Source: Ruminococcaceae bacterium UBA1375
GTDB lineage: Bacteria; Bacillota; Clostridia; Oscillospirales; Ruminococcaceae
NCBI GenBank assembly: GCA_002305795.1
Contig: DBRF01000006.1
Span: forward strand, 1-64,000
Direction: 5' to 3'
DNA length: 64,000 nucleotides
Below, one piece after another: positions 1 to 8,161 of this stretch. Position numbers and translations under genes: made by a program. Each line of letters opens with the position of its first letter. Position 1 is the stretch's first letter. The notes below the pieces were generated by a model. That model searched no databases. It saw nothing but the letters and a program-made list of their open reading frames with translations, and was not told where the DNA came from.

Positions 1-50
1 ACACATCATTGTAACACCTACAAAGTTTGTTTGGCCACGGCCCCCTTGAG

Positions 51-80
51 TTGACAAACCCCGCCGGATTGTTGTAGAAT
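51..80 (+). promoter_or_regulatory. promoter of the pseudokinase gene
   Basis: TTGACA at 51-56 and TAGAAT at 75-80 are 18 bases apart, and the start codon follows about 60 bases later. Read by eye. Confidence 0.55.
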
Positions 81-143
81 AACACAGATACACCATCCGG
101 CCAAACCAAACAGCCGGGTTTTGATCGTTAGGAGGCTTTGATT

Positions 144-1955
144 GTGAGCGTGCGCAGATGTTTGGGATGTATGCGTCCCATTGGAGAGGAAGACCCCTGT
201 CCTTACTGCGGGTACAGCAAGAATGACCCGGCGCCGGTAAACGCCCTGCCCCCCAAAACGGTGCTTTCCAACACCTATGTGGTGGGTAAGGTGCTGGACA
301 TGGGCCAGGACGGCATCAGCTACATCGGGTTTGACGGGTACTCCCAGAAGCCGGTGTTGATTCGGGAATTTATGCCCCAGTCTCTGGCCCAGCGCCAGGG
401 CAGCCAGGTAATGCCCCTGGAGGGCCAGGAAGCCATGTACAAGGCCCTGCTGTCGGACTTTGAGGAGCTTTACACCGCCCTGTCCAACCTCAAGCAGCTG
501 CCCAGCCTGCGCCGGGTGGAACGGCTGATTTTGGCCAACAACACCTGCTATGTGATCTGCGAATACTTCGACTGCATCACCTTGAGCCAGTATCTCCAGG
601 AAAACGCCGGGGAACTGGATTGGGAGATGGCGGCCCCCATGTTCCGCCGGCTGATGGAGGACATCAGCGTCATGCACCAGCACGGGGTGCTCCACCGGGG
701 CATCAGCCCGGACAGCCTGGTGCTCACCGCCAACGGGGAGATGAAGCTGACCCACTTTACCGTCAGCGGCTTCTGGGGGGAAAACGGTCGCCCCGCCCAG
801 CTGGCGGAGGGCTACGCCGCCCCGGAACAGTATAGCAAAACCGCCCCCCACGGGGAATGGACCGATGTGTACAGCCTTTGCGCCGTACTTTATAAGGTGC
901 TCAGCGGCACCATGCCCCCGGCGGCAGACACCCGCACCGTCAACGACAACCTGATCCCCTTGAACCAGCTGGTGGAAGGGGTGCCCCCGGTGGTGAGCCA
1001 GGGGATTATGGCGGGTCTGATGGTGGACCAGCAGCTGCGGCTGCGCAGCATGCGTCAGCTGATTCAGGCGGTGTACTACGCCACCTACGAAGCCCCGGTA
1101 TCTGTCCCTCAGACGGAGGAGACCACCGGGGAATACGTCCCCGGCCCCCAGCCGGAAAAGAAGAAAAACTGGTTTGTGCGGCTGCCGGTGTGGGCCAAGG
1201 TGCTGTTGATCTGCCTGCCCTTTGTGGTTTTGGTGATTGTGCTGCTGTGGGTGCTGATGATGCCGGACTACGGCCCCAGCGAACAGCCTTACAGCTCCCT
1301 GAACAGCTCTTCCACCTCCCAAATTGTCAGCACCGTTTCTCCCAGCGGCAGCGGAACCTCTTCCGGCGGGGAGGAGAGCGGTACTTCCTCTGCCGGGTCC
1401 GATACCGTGATGATCCGGGTGGACGATCTGCGCAGCCACCAGCTGGAAGCGGTGATGAACAGCGACATCGCCCAGCAGTTTAACATCGTCACCACCGAGG
1501 AGTACAGCAACACCATCGAAAACGGCTTTATCATCTCCCAGAGCCTGGAGCCGGGTACGGTGGCGGCCCAGGGCAGCACCCTGGAGCTGGTGGTGAGCAA
1601 GGGCAAACAGAATGTGATTGTGCCTTCTTACAGCGGCTACAGCTTAAACAGCTATATCAATGAACTGGAAAACCTGGGCTTTACCGTCACAGTGGAGCAG
1701 CAGTACAGCGACACCGTCACCTCCGGGTCCATCATCGGAACCAATCCGGCGGTGGGTACTTCGGTGGACCGGAGCGTCAGCTCTGCCATCACCGTCTACC
1801 AGTCTTTGGGACGGGACCCTGCCACCATCAGCAGCACCCCCACTTCTTCCAGCACACCGGAGTCCTCTTCCTCTACCTCCTCTGGGGAAGAGCCAACCTC
1901 TTCCGGTGGAGAAACCACCACGGAGCCGGACCCGGAACCGGGAGCGGCGGATTGA
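144..1955 (+). CDS. zinc-ribbon pseudokinase with PASTA domains, membrane-anchored
   Basis: A 603-residue protein. Residues 6-22 form a CxxC...CxxC zinc ribbon, about 35-330 is a protein-kinase fold, about 352-374 is one membrane helix, and about 425-560 holds two PASTA-like repeats, followed by a Ser/Thr/Pro-rich tail. The order (cytoplasmic kinase, helix, outside PASTA) matches PknB/PrkC-type cell-wall sensors. The catalytic positions are lost: the VAIK lysine is Arg (VLIREF), HRDxKPxN reads HRGISPDS, and DFG reads THF, while the APE segment (AAPEQYS) and the later fold are kept. It is therefore probably a catalytically dead binding or scaffold protein. The GTG at 144 was chosen because it lies 8 bases after AGGAGG (130-135); an in-frame TTG at 138 is too close. 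The partner kinase is not in the window. Confidence 0.85.
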   Translation: MSVRRCLGCMRPIGEEDPCPYCGYSKNDPAPVNALPPKTVLSNTYVVGKVLDMGQDGISYIGFDGYSQKPVLIREFMPQSLAQRQGSQVMPLEGQEAMYKALLSDFEELYTALSNLKQLPSLRRVERLILANNTCYVICEYFDCITLSQYLQENAGELDWEMAAPMFRRLMEDISVMHQHGVLHRGISPDSLVLTANGEMKLTHFTVSGFWGENGRPAQLAEGYAAPEQYSKTAPHGEWTDVYSLCAVLYKVLSGTMPPAADTRTVNDNLIPLNQLVEGVPPVVSQGIMAGLMVDQQLRLRSMRQLIQAVYYATYEAPVSVPQTEETTGEYVPGPQPEKKKNWFVRLPVWAKVLLICLPFVVLVIVLLWVLMMPDYGPSEQPYSSLNSSSTSQIVSTVSPSGSGTSSGGEESGTSSAGSDTVMIRVDDLRSHQLEAVMNSDIAQQFNIVTTEEYSNTIENGFIISQSLEPGTVAAQGSTLELVVSKGKQNVIVPSYSGYSLNSYINELENLGFTVTVEQQYSDTVTSGSIIGTNPAVGTSVDRSVSSAITVYQSLGRDPATISSTPTSSSTPESSSSTSSGEEPTSSGGETTTEPDPEPGAAD

Positions 1956-2010
1956 GGATTTGGGAAAAACCCCCTGTAATAAGAAAACAGCGGCCTTCGA
2001 GCCCTGCCAT

Positions 2011-2046
2011 GAGAGCTGATCCAAATCGGGTCGGCTCTCTTTTTTG
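2011..2046 (+). terminator. intrinsic terminator after the pseudokinase gene
   Basis: A nine-pair stem (2011-2019 with 2031-2039, one G-U pair) is followed directly by a run of T. Confidence 0.75.
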
Positions 2047-2182
2047 CAGGCCGATCCCTCTGCTCCCCGGACAAAAGCAGAGAGCCGGCTCATGGAGCCG
2101 ACCCTCTATCCCGTCGTGTCACCGTGTCAGGCACAGGTTCACATTGCCCCAGGCTGTTATCGCCCCGGGCCGGTATTTTCTT

Positions 2183-2326
2183 TTAGCATCCGCAGCCGTT
2201 GTCACAGCCACAGCCGCAGCCACAGCCGTTGTTGTTGGTGTTGCTGGTGCCGAAGTTGCCGCATCCGCCGCAGCAGATCAACAGCAGGATGATGATGATA
2301 ATCCAGCTTCCGTTGCCATTGCACAT
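2183..2326 (-). CDS. small Cys/Gly-rich membrane-associated peptide (47 aa)
   Basis: A 47-codon gene too short for normal ORF calling. The start codon lies behind an AAAGGGGG ribosome binding site on the minus strand. The peptide has a short polar start (MCNGNGSW), a hydrophobic run of Ile/Leu, then a Cys/Gly/Asn-rich tail with alternating Gly-Cys pairs; 10 of the last 30 residues are Cys. Similar tiny Cys-rich or YjcZ-like peptides are common but poorly characterised in Clostridia and Bacilli. The tail could bind metal or crosslink, but nothing in the sequence proves a role. It is divergent from the downstream cysteine desulfurase gene, 116 bases away. Confidence 0.6.
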   Translation of the reverse strand: MCNGNGSWIIIIILLLICCGGCGNFGTSNTNNNGCGCGCGCDNGCGC

Positions 2327-2442
2327 ATTGGTTTGCCCCCTTTTCATTTGGTACACTGCATCCTATGCCGGGGCGGGAAAATGGGTGCAAGGGGTGCTAA
2401 ATCTTTGGCCTGCCGCATAGGGTAAGGCGAAGGAGGGAGCGG

Positions 2443-3588
2443 ATGATCTATTTGGATAACGCTGCCACCGGCTTTCCCAAACCCGGCCGGGTGGTGCAGG
2501 CGGCGGCCCAGGCGCTGCAGCGATACGGGGGGAATCCCGGCCGGAGCGGGCATTCCCTGAGTTTGGCGGCGGGGGAGCAGGTGTTCCGGGTGCGGCGGAT
2601 TCTGGCCCAGGAGTACGGCGCCGCCCCAGAACGGGTAATCTTTACCTCCGGCTGCACCATGAGCATGAACCTGGTGCTGCAGGGCTGTCTGGCCAAAGGA
2701 GGGGGGCTTTTGACCTCTGCCTGGGAGCACAACTGCGTGCTGCGGACGGCGTCGGCACTGGTGGGCCGGGGCGGGGTGCGCTGGGAGCAGGTCCCCGGAA
2801 CAGGAAAAGAGCTGGTGGAGCAGTTTGCCCGGCGAATCCGCCCGGACACCGCCCTGGTGGAATGTACTCATGCTTCCAACGTCACCGGGCAGGTGTTCCC
2901 CATCGCCGAAATCGGTGCGTTGTGCGCCCAGTACGGGGTACCCTTTGCGGTAGACGCCGCCCAAACCGGGGGGAGCTTGCCCCTGGACCTGAAGCGGGAC
3001 CACATCGACTACCTCTGCCTGGCGGGACACAAGGGGTTTTACGGCCCGGCGGGGGTGGGGGTGCTGCTGCTGGGAGAAAAGGCAGAGCTTCCCCCCTTGC
3101 TGTTCGGCGGCACCGGCAGCAACAGCGCCGACCCCTCCATGCCGGAGTTCTACCCCGACCGGCTGGAGCCCGGCACCTTAAATACCCCTGGTATTCTGGG
3201 GCTGGGGACCGGGGTGCTGTGGCGCAAGCAGCTGGGGGAGGCCGCCCTGGGCCGGGAACTGGCCCTCTGCCGGAAGCTGGAGCAGGGACTGGGCCGGATT
3301 CCTGGGGTGGAGGTGTACACCAAGGGGTACCGGCCGGGGGAACGGATGCCCCTGCTGCTGTTTAACATCCAAGGGTACACCAGCCAGCAGGCCGCCAATG
3401 CCCTGAGCCGCCGGGGGTTTGCCCTGCGGGGCGGGCTCCACTGCGCCCCCTCCGCCCACGCCCAGCTGGGTACCTTGGAGGAAGGTGCGGTGCGGTGCAG
3501 CCTCGGCGCCTTCAACACCGCCGCCGAGGTGGAACGGCTGATTGGGGCGGTGGGGGAGATGGCGAAGGGATATAGAAGTGAATCGTGA
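2443..3588 (+). CDS. class V aminotransferase-fold cysteine desulfurase
   Basis: A 381-residue PLP enzyme of the NifS/SufS superfamily, closest by pattern to the short cysteine desulfurase family seen in Firmicutes. It opens with YLDNAATGFPKP, has the PLP-binding lysine in AGHKGFYGP (K197) and the persulfide-carrying Cys in GGLHCAPSA (C334). It would remove sulfur from cysteine to give alanine and a protein-bound persulfide for Fe-S clusters or thio-modified RNA. No isc/suf scaffold gene is adjacent, so the acceptor is unknown. The start follows AAGGAGGGAGCGG at a normal distance. Confidence 0.85.
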   Translation: MIYLDNAATGFPKPGRVVQAAAQALQRYGGNPGRSGHSLSLAAGEQVFRVRRILAQEYGAAPERVIFTSGCTMSMNLVLQGCLAKGGGLLTSAWEHNCVLRTASALVGRGGVRWEQVPGTGKELVEQFARRIRPDTALVECTHASNVTGQVFPIAEIGALCAQYGVPFAVDAAQTGGSLPLDLKRDHIDYLCLAGHKGFYGPAGVGVLLLGEKAELPPLLFGGTGSNSADPSMPEFYPDRLEPGTLNTPGILGLGTGVLWRKQLGEAALGRELALCRKLEQGLGRIPGVEVYTKGYRPGERMPLLLFNIQGYTSQQAANALSRRGFALRGGLHCAPSAHAQLGTLEEGAVRCSLGAFNTAAEVERLIGAVGEMAKGYRSES

Positions 3589-3590
3589 AG

Positions 3591-3725
3591 GAAGGAAGAA
3601 TGAATAGTGAATCATTCAGGAGGATTCTCCCGTTGGTCGAATCTTCTATTAAAAGGGAAAAGAGCGCTTTGCCCAAACTGCGGCCGTCCGGCGAAACAGT
3701 TTGGGCAAAGCCTTCCCTTTGATGA
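3591..3725. repeat. dispersed GAATGAATAGTGAAT-type repeat plus long hairpin
   Basis: 3591-3657 resembles sequences at 11214-11296, 11404-11496 and 24376-24457 (tandem GAATGAA-like words, then CGAATCTTC). It is followed by a perfect 15-pair inverted repeat (3666-3680 with 3697-3711), and flanking AAAGGGAA/TTCCCTTT extends the pairing. No gene is visible between 3589 and 3911. Confidence 0.6.
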
Positions 3726-3768
3726 GAAGGCGGGATGAAGGATGAGAGTTCTTCCGCTGAATATAGAA

Positions 3769-3797
3769 TTGACAGAAATGTCGTCTTTTGGTAAAAT
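3769..3797 (+). promoter_or_regulatory. sense promoter of toxin-like cassette 1
   Basis: TTGACA at 3769-3774, 17-base spacer, TAAAAT at 3792-3797. It predicts a leader of about 108 nt before the small ORF. Confidence 0.7.
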
Positions 3798-3911
3798 AAA
3801 GACACGGCTTTTGCCTACTCCAAATTGGGGGGCAGAAGGATGGAGTTATAAAACGGTAAGCGGTTTCATCCCCTAAATTCGAGGATTTTACTTGAAAGGA
3901 GGGGATGTGGT

Positions 3912-3989
3912 GTGACGTGGGAACAATTTTTCATGGTCATCCAGACAGTTTTGTCGGCCCTTCTTGTGTATTATTCACGGAAGAAGTAA
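3912..3989 (+). CDS. type I toxin-like hydrophobic peptide, cassette 1 (25 aa)
   Basis: A 25-codon ORF with a GTG start 7 bases after GGAGGGG. The peptide starts with TWEQFF, continues as one hydrophobic helix of about 16 residues (VIQTVLSALLVYY) and ends SRKK. Five related peptides occur in this window (14996, 22361, 29647 minus, 49946, 58317 minus), and TWE-(E/D/Q)-FF plus a Lys-rich end is the shared pattern. Size and layout match Fst/TxpA-type membrane toxins; toxicity itself is inferred. A convergent RNA (3997-4106) and a shared terminator complete the cassette. Confidence 0.7.
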   Translation: MTWEQFFMVIQTVLSALLVYYSRKK

Positions 3990-3996
3990 AAAAGAC

Positions 3997-4106
3997 AAAA
4001 TAAGGCAGCCGCTCAAACGAAGTCCCTGAGCGGCTGCTTTTGCACCTAAAGGGGACGAGCCGTTTTCGATGGGTTGCTTCCGACAATCCCACAGCTCAAT
4101 CCTTCT
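3997..4106 (-). ncRNA. predicted antisense RNA of cassette 1
   Basis: On the minus strand TTGACA (4136-4141) and TATAAT (4113-4118) are exactly 17 bases apart, a perfect consensus promoter. Transcription toward the peptide gene would stop at the shared hairpin, giving an RNA of about 110 nt. It carries an AACGGCTCGTCCCC-like motif found in the other cassettes. Confidence 0.65.
4005..4041. terminator. two-way terminator of cassette 1
   Basis: An 11-pair perfect stem (4005-4015 with 4027-4037) has TTTT on the plus side and a T-rich stretch on the minus side, so it can end both convergent RNAs. Confidence 0.75.
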
Positions 4107-4287
4107 GCTATTATTATACCCATTTTCCGCCCTGCTGTCAAGGGAAGCGCTGCCCGGCGGAATGGAGTTTTGTAGGGAAAAACCCTAGGAAGCAAAATAA
4201 TCCGAACAAAATGACCCATTTCCCTTTCCAATGCAACGCTCACCGGAGGGTTTTCCTTCCTTTTTTCTTCACTCAAGGAAAAACCGG

Positions 4288-4316
4288 TTGACAAACCCCT
4301 TCCCATCTGGTACAAT
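4288..4316 (+). promoter_or_regulatory. promoter of the leucine operon
   Basis: TTGACA (4288-4293) and TACAAT (4311-4316) are spaced by 17 bases, just ahead of the T-box leader. Confidence 0.75.
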
Positions 4317-4329
4317 AGAATCCACAATA

Positions 4330-4622
4330 GTAAAAAAGCGATGATAAGAGAAAAGAACAGGTGCTCTGTGGGCAGAGAACCGCCGTTTGGTGCAAGGCGG
4401 AGACGGGGGCTTGTTTGGCTGGCTCTTTAGCTGTCCGCTGAACGGGGAGTCCCCTCAGTAGGTGGGAACGGAACGCCCCTCCGTTATCGGGGGTCGGGAT
4501 TCGCAGAGTTTCTGCCGATCTTCGGTTGAGTGGACACGAAATCGTGTCAAGAAGAGTGGTACCACGGAGTTTAGCCTTCGTCTCTTTGCAGTTTTGGCTG
4601 CAATTAGATGAAGGTTTTTTTG
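4330..4622 (+). promoter_or_regulatory. T-box leader controlling leuA
   Basis: The T-box sequence AGAGTGGTACCACGG lies at 4553-4567 and is followed by the terminator hairpin 4575-4622 (CCTTCGTCT...AGATGAAGG, then T8). Upstream are the Stem I landmark GGTGCAAG (4389-4396) and a CCGTTATCGGG Stem III-like segment near 4480. Uncharged tRNA would favour the antiterminator and readthrough. Leucine is the expected effector from the downstream genes; a CTC at 4423-4425 is a candidate specifier but I could not fold Stem I with certainty. Confidence 0.9.
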
Positions 4623-4718
4623 TACCGAAAACCCCCTCTTTTTTGGTTGAACCCGCCCATCCAAAGAGTCCTGATTTGGTTTTGCTGAATAGACAGCGAG
4701 GAAAGGTGAGTGTACCAA

Positions 4719-6377
4719 ATGAAAAACGCAGACAAGTATCAAAAGGGATTTTTCCTCCCCCCGGAACCCTGCTACGACTGGGTGAAAAAGGACGCCGTGG
4801 ACAAGGCTCCCATCTGGTGCAGCGTGGATTTGCGGGACGGCAACCAGGCTTTGGTGGTGCCTATGAGCCTGGAAGAGAAGCTGGACTTCTTCCAGTATCT
4901 GGTGCAGCTTGGCTTTAAGGAAATCGAAGTGGGATTTCCCGCCGCCAGCGAAACGGAATTTGAATTTTTGCGCACCCTGATTGAAAAGGACATGATTCCC
5001 GACGACGTCACCATCCAGGTGCTGACCCAGTCCCGGGAGCACATCATCAAGCGCACCTTTGAAGCCTTAAAGGGCTGCAAGCACGCCATCGTCCACCTGT
5101 ACAACTCCACCAGTGTGGCCCAGCGGGAGCAGGTGTTCAAGAAGGACAAAGAGGCCATCATCGACATCGCCGTTACCGGGGCGGAGCTGTTTAACCAGTA
5201 TGTGAAGGGCTACGAGGACCACTACCGCTTTGAGTACTCCCCGGAATCCTTCACCGGCACCGAGCCGGAGTTTGCGCTGGAAATCTGCAACCGGGTCATC
5301 GACATCTGGAAGCCCACCAAGGAACGGCCGGTAATCATCAACCTGCCGGTGACGGTGGAGATGAGCTCTCCCCACGTCTACGCCTGCCAGGTGGAGTACA
5401 TGAGCAAGCACCTCCACGACCGGGAAAACGTACTCATCTCCCTCCACCCCCACAACGACCGGGGCTGCGCCGTGGCGGACACCGAACTGGGCCTGCTGGC
5501 GGGAGCCGACCGGGTGGAAGGCACCCTCTTCGGCAACGGGGAACGCACCGGCAATGTGGACATCGTCACTCTGGCCATGAACCTGTTCAGCCACGGCATC
5601 GACCCCAAGCTGGACTTCTCCAACATGAACGAGACGGTGACCGCCTATGAAAAGGCCACCAAAATGCCGGTAGGAGACCGTCAGCCCTATGCGGGCAAGC
5701 TGGTGTTTGCCGCCTTCTCCGGCTCCCATCAGGACGCCATCGCCAAGGGCATGGATTGGCGCAAGGAAAAGAACCTCCACCAGTGGACGGTGCCCTATCT
5801 GCCCATCGACCCCAAGGACGTGGGCCGGGAATACGAGAAGGACGTCATCCGAATCAACTCCCAGTCCGGCAAGGGGGGCATCGGCTATCTGCTGGAGCAG
5901 AAGTTCGGCTACCACCTGCCGCCGAAAATGCGGGAGCACTTCGGGTACCGGGTCAAGAGTGTCTCCGACCACGCCCACAAGGAGCTGAGCGCCGACGAGG
6001 TGTTCTCCATCTTCCGCAAGGCGTACTGTCATGTGGAAGGGGCGGTAACCTTGGCGGATTACCACTTCCGCCGCCATGGGGAGGACATCACCGTGGATTT
6101 GACCTTGGAGGACAAAGGGGTGCGCCGCACTGCCACCGCGTCCGGCAACGGGCGGTTGGATGCGGTGAGCAACGCCGCCAAGGAGATTCTGGGGATGAAC
6201 TACACCATTGTAGCCTACACCGAGCACGCCTTGACCCAGTCCAGCAAGAGCCAGGCCGTGGCTTATGTGGGCATTGAGTACCAGGGGACGGTGTACTGGG
6301 GCGTCGGGGAGCATAGTGATATTATCGCCGCTTCCATTTTTGCCTTGGTCAGCGCCATCAACCAGGTGCGGAAATAA
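4719..6377 (+). CDS. leuA: 2-isopropylmalate synthase (long form)
   Basis: A 552-residue enzyme that condenses acetyl-CoA with 2-oxoisovalerate, the first committed step of leucine synthesis. The N-terminal TIM-barrel shows SVDLRDGNQAL with the metal/substrate residues and HPHNDRGCAVADTELG; the C-terminal third is the regulatory LeuA dimer domain expected to bind leucine. The length (about 550) is that of the long LeuA type (formerly fungal/actinobacterial-like) rather than the 510-residue enterobacterial type. The ATG at 4719 follows AGGTGAG by 8 bases; an upstream ATG at 4710 overlaps that site. It is first gene of the leu cluster and is controlled by the T-box. Confidence 0.95.
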   Translation: MKNADKYQKGFFLPPEPCYDWVKKDAVDKAPIWCSVDLRDGNQALVVPMSLEEKLDFFQYLVQLGFKEIEVGFPAASETEFEFLRTLIEKDMIPDDVTIQVLTQSREHIIKRTFEALKGCKHAIVHLYNSTSVAQREQVFKKDKEAIIDIAVTGAELFNQYVKGYEDHYRFEYSPESFTGTEPEFALEICNRVIDIWKPTKERPVIINLPVTVEMSSPHVYACQVEYMSKHLHDRENVLISLHPHNDRGCAVADTELGLLAGADRVEGTLFGNGERTGNVDIVTLAMNLFSHGIDPKLDFSNMNETVTAYEKATKMPVGDRQPYAGKLVFAAFSGSHQDAIAKGMDWRKEKNLHQWTVPYLPIDPKDVGREYEKDVIRINSQSGKGGIGYLLEQKFGYHLPPKMREHFGYRVKSVSDHAHKELSADEVFSIFRKAYCHVEGAVTLADYHFRRHGEDITVDLTLEDKGVRRTATASGNGRLDAVSNAAKEILGMNYTIVAYTEHALTQSSKSQAVAYVGIEYQGTVYWGVGEHSDIIAASIFALVSAINQVRK

Positions 6378-6379
6378 CT

Positions 6380-6856
6380 TAAAGTTTTTTGGTGAAGCTT
6401 TTTTTCAAAAAAGCTTCTCAGGGTGTGGGGCAGACGCCCCACAAAGACTTCTTTTTTCTTTTCCATCCTGATTCCACCCAGGCAACTTGCCTCTGCTTTC
6501 TGGGAGCAGCTGCCATGATAATGGTGGAAATGCTGACCGGGCCAGTCGGGAACGGGCGGACAAAAAACAAGCCTGCCCCTGCGCAGAGCAGGCGGGCAGG
6601 TCGAGGGTTTGACCATGTTAAACGATTGCCCCCTCCCTCTGCCTACGGCAGTCGTCCGGGGCCGGTTTTAAAAGCCGGGTACCACGACTCGCACGGCTTC
6701 GGCCTCCCCCATTATGATTTACTTTGCACTCGATTCGCTGAGGTAAGCTGCCTGGTGCGAAATAAGATTCAAAAGATATTTTTGCAGGGGCTTTGCCCCT
6801 TGCATCCCCACAAGCCTTTTGAAAAAGGCTTGACCGAAAACTTCCAGTTTTGATAC
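6380..6856. repeat. repeat block between leuA and leuC
   Basis: The left end (6381-6432: AAGTTTTTTGGTGAAGC then a CTTTTTT/AAAAAAG hairpin and GTGTGGGG) is echoed in inverse orientation at the right end (about 6793-6850). The middle (6458-6614) is closely similar to 8321-8477, including a GC-rich CCTGCCC...GGGCAGG hairpin. The 510-base gap holds no gene. It resembles a non-autonomous element with inverted ends that lies inside the operon. Confidence 0.7.
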
Positions 6857-6887
6857 TATCCAACTTCCAGTGAAAGGACTGATTCTC

Positions 6888-8159
6888 ATGGGTATGACCA
6901 TGACCCAAAAAATCCTGGCCGCCCACGCCGGTTTGGATTCCGTTGTTCCCGGCCAACTCATCCGTGCCAACCTGGACATGGTGTTGGGCAACGACATCAC
7001 CTCCCCGGTGGCCATCAATGAATTTGAAAAGGCGGGCTTCGACCACGTCTTCCACAAAAGCAAAATCTCCCTGGTGATGGACCACTTCACCCCCAACAAG
7101 GACATTAAGGCCGCTCAGCAGTGTAAGCAGGTGCGTACCTTTGCCCGGAAGTACGACATCGACAACTACTTCGATGTGGGGCAGATGGGCATTGAGCACG
7201 CACTCCTTCCGGAGCAGGGCATTGTGGCCCCCGGCGACTGCATCATCGGCGCCGACAGCCATACCTGCACCTACGGTGCCGTGGGTGCCTTCTCCACCGG
7301 GGTGGGTTCCACCGATATGGCCGCCGGCATGGCTACCGGCCAGGCCTGGTTCAAGGTACCCAGCGCCATTAAGTTTGTCCTCACCGGTGCATTGCAGGGC
7401 TGGGTGTCCGGCAAGGACGTGATTCTGCACATCATCGGCATGATTGGGGTGGACGGCGCTTTGTACAAATCCATGGAGTTCACCGGCCCCGGCCTGAAGA
7501 GCCTGTCCATGGACGACCGCCTCTGCATGGCCAACATGGCCATTGAAGCCGGAGCGAAAAACGGCATCTTCGAGGTGGACGACATCACCCTGGCCTACGT
7601 CAACCAGCGGGTGAAGCGGGAGTACAAGGTGTACAAAGCCGACGAGGATGCCCAGTACGAGCAGGTCATTGAGATTGATCTGAGCAAGGTGCAGTCCACC
7701 GTCTCCTTCCCCCATCTGCCGGACAACACCCGCACCTTCGACCAGATTCCCGACATCGCCATCGACCAGGTGGTCATCGGCTCCTGCACCAACGGGCGGC
7801 TGAGCGATTTGGAAGCGGCCTACAAGATTCTCAAGGGCCGGAAGGTGGCCAAGGACGTGCGGGCCATCATCATCCCCGGCACCCAGGCCATTTATTTGGA
7901 AGCCCTGAAGCGTGGGTGGCTGGAAGCCTTTATCGAGGCGGGCTGCATCGTTTCCACCCCCACCTGCGGTCCCTGCTTAGGCGGTCACATGGGTATTTTG
8001 GCGGAAGGGGAGAAAGCGGTGAGCACCACCAACCGGAACTTTGTGGGCCGGATGGGGCACATCACCAGCGAAGTCTACCTGGCCAGCCCGGCGGTGGCGG
8101 CGGCAAGCGCCGTGACCGGCAAGATTACTGACCCGGCGACGATTATGGCGGCGGAATAA
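6888..8159 (+). CDS. leuC: 3-isopropylmalate dehydratase large subunit
   Basis: A 423-residue aconitase-family subunit that isomerises 2- to 3-isopropylmalate together with LeuD. The Fe-S ligands are seen in IGSCTNGR and TPTCGPCLGGHMG; GADSHTCTYGAVGAFSTGVGS is the family substrate-binding region. Length fits the HacA/LeuC2-type of anaerobes. I chose ATG 6888 (MGMTMTQKI); the preceding 28 bases are almost identical to those before leuD, pointing to duplication of the leader with the repeat. The cluster order leuA-C-D-B supports the call. Confidence 0.95.
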   Translation: MGMTMTQKILAAHAGLDSVVPGQLIRANLDMVLGNDITSPVAINEFEKAGFDHVFHKSKISLVMDHFTPNKDIKAAQQCKQVRTFARKYDIDNYFDVGQMGIEHALLPEQGIVAPGDCIIGADSHTCTYGAVGAFSTGVGSTDMAAGMATGQAWFKVPSAIKFVLTGALQGWVSGKDVILHIIGMIGVDGALYKSMEFTGPGLKSLSMDDRLCMANMAIEAGAKNGIFEVDDITLAYVNQRVKREYKVYKADEDAQYEQVIEIDLSKVQSTVSFPHLPDNTRTFDQIPDIAIDQVVIGSCTNGRLSDLEAAYKILKGRKVAKDVRAIIIPGTQAIYLEALKRGWLEAFIEAGCIVSTPTCGPCLGGHMGILAEGEKAVSTTNRNFVGRMGHITSEVYLASPAVAAASAVTGKITDPATIMAAE

Positions 8160-8161
8160 AA

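Noticed and set aside
18..1439. Long opposite-strand reading frame over the pseudokinase gene
   Set aside because: High GC makes long antisense frames common; the His/Gly/Gln-rich translation has no family pattern and no ribosome binding site. The same applies to the large antisense frames over leuA, recD2, rnr and asnB.
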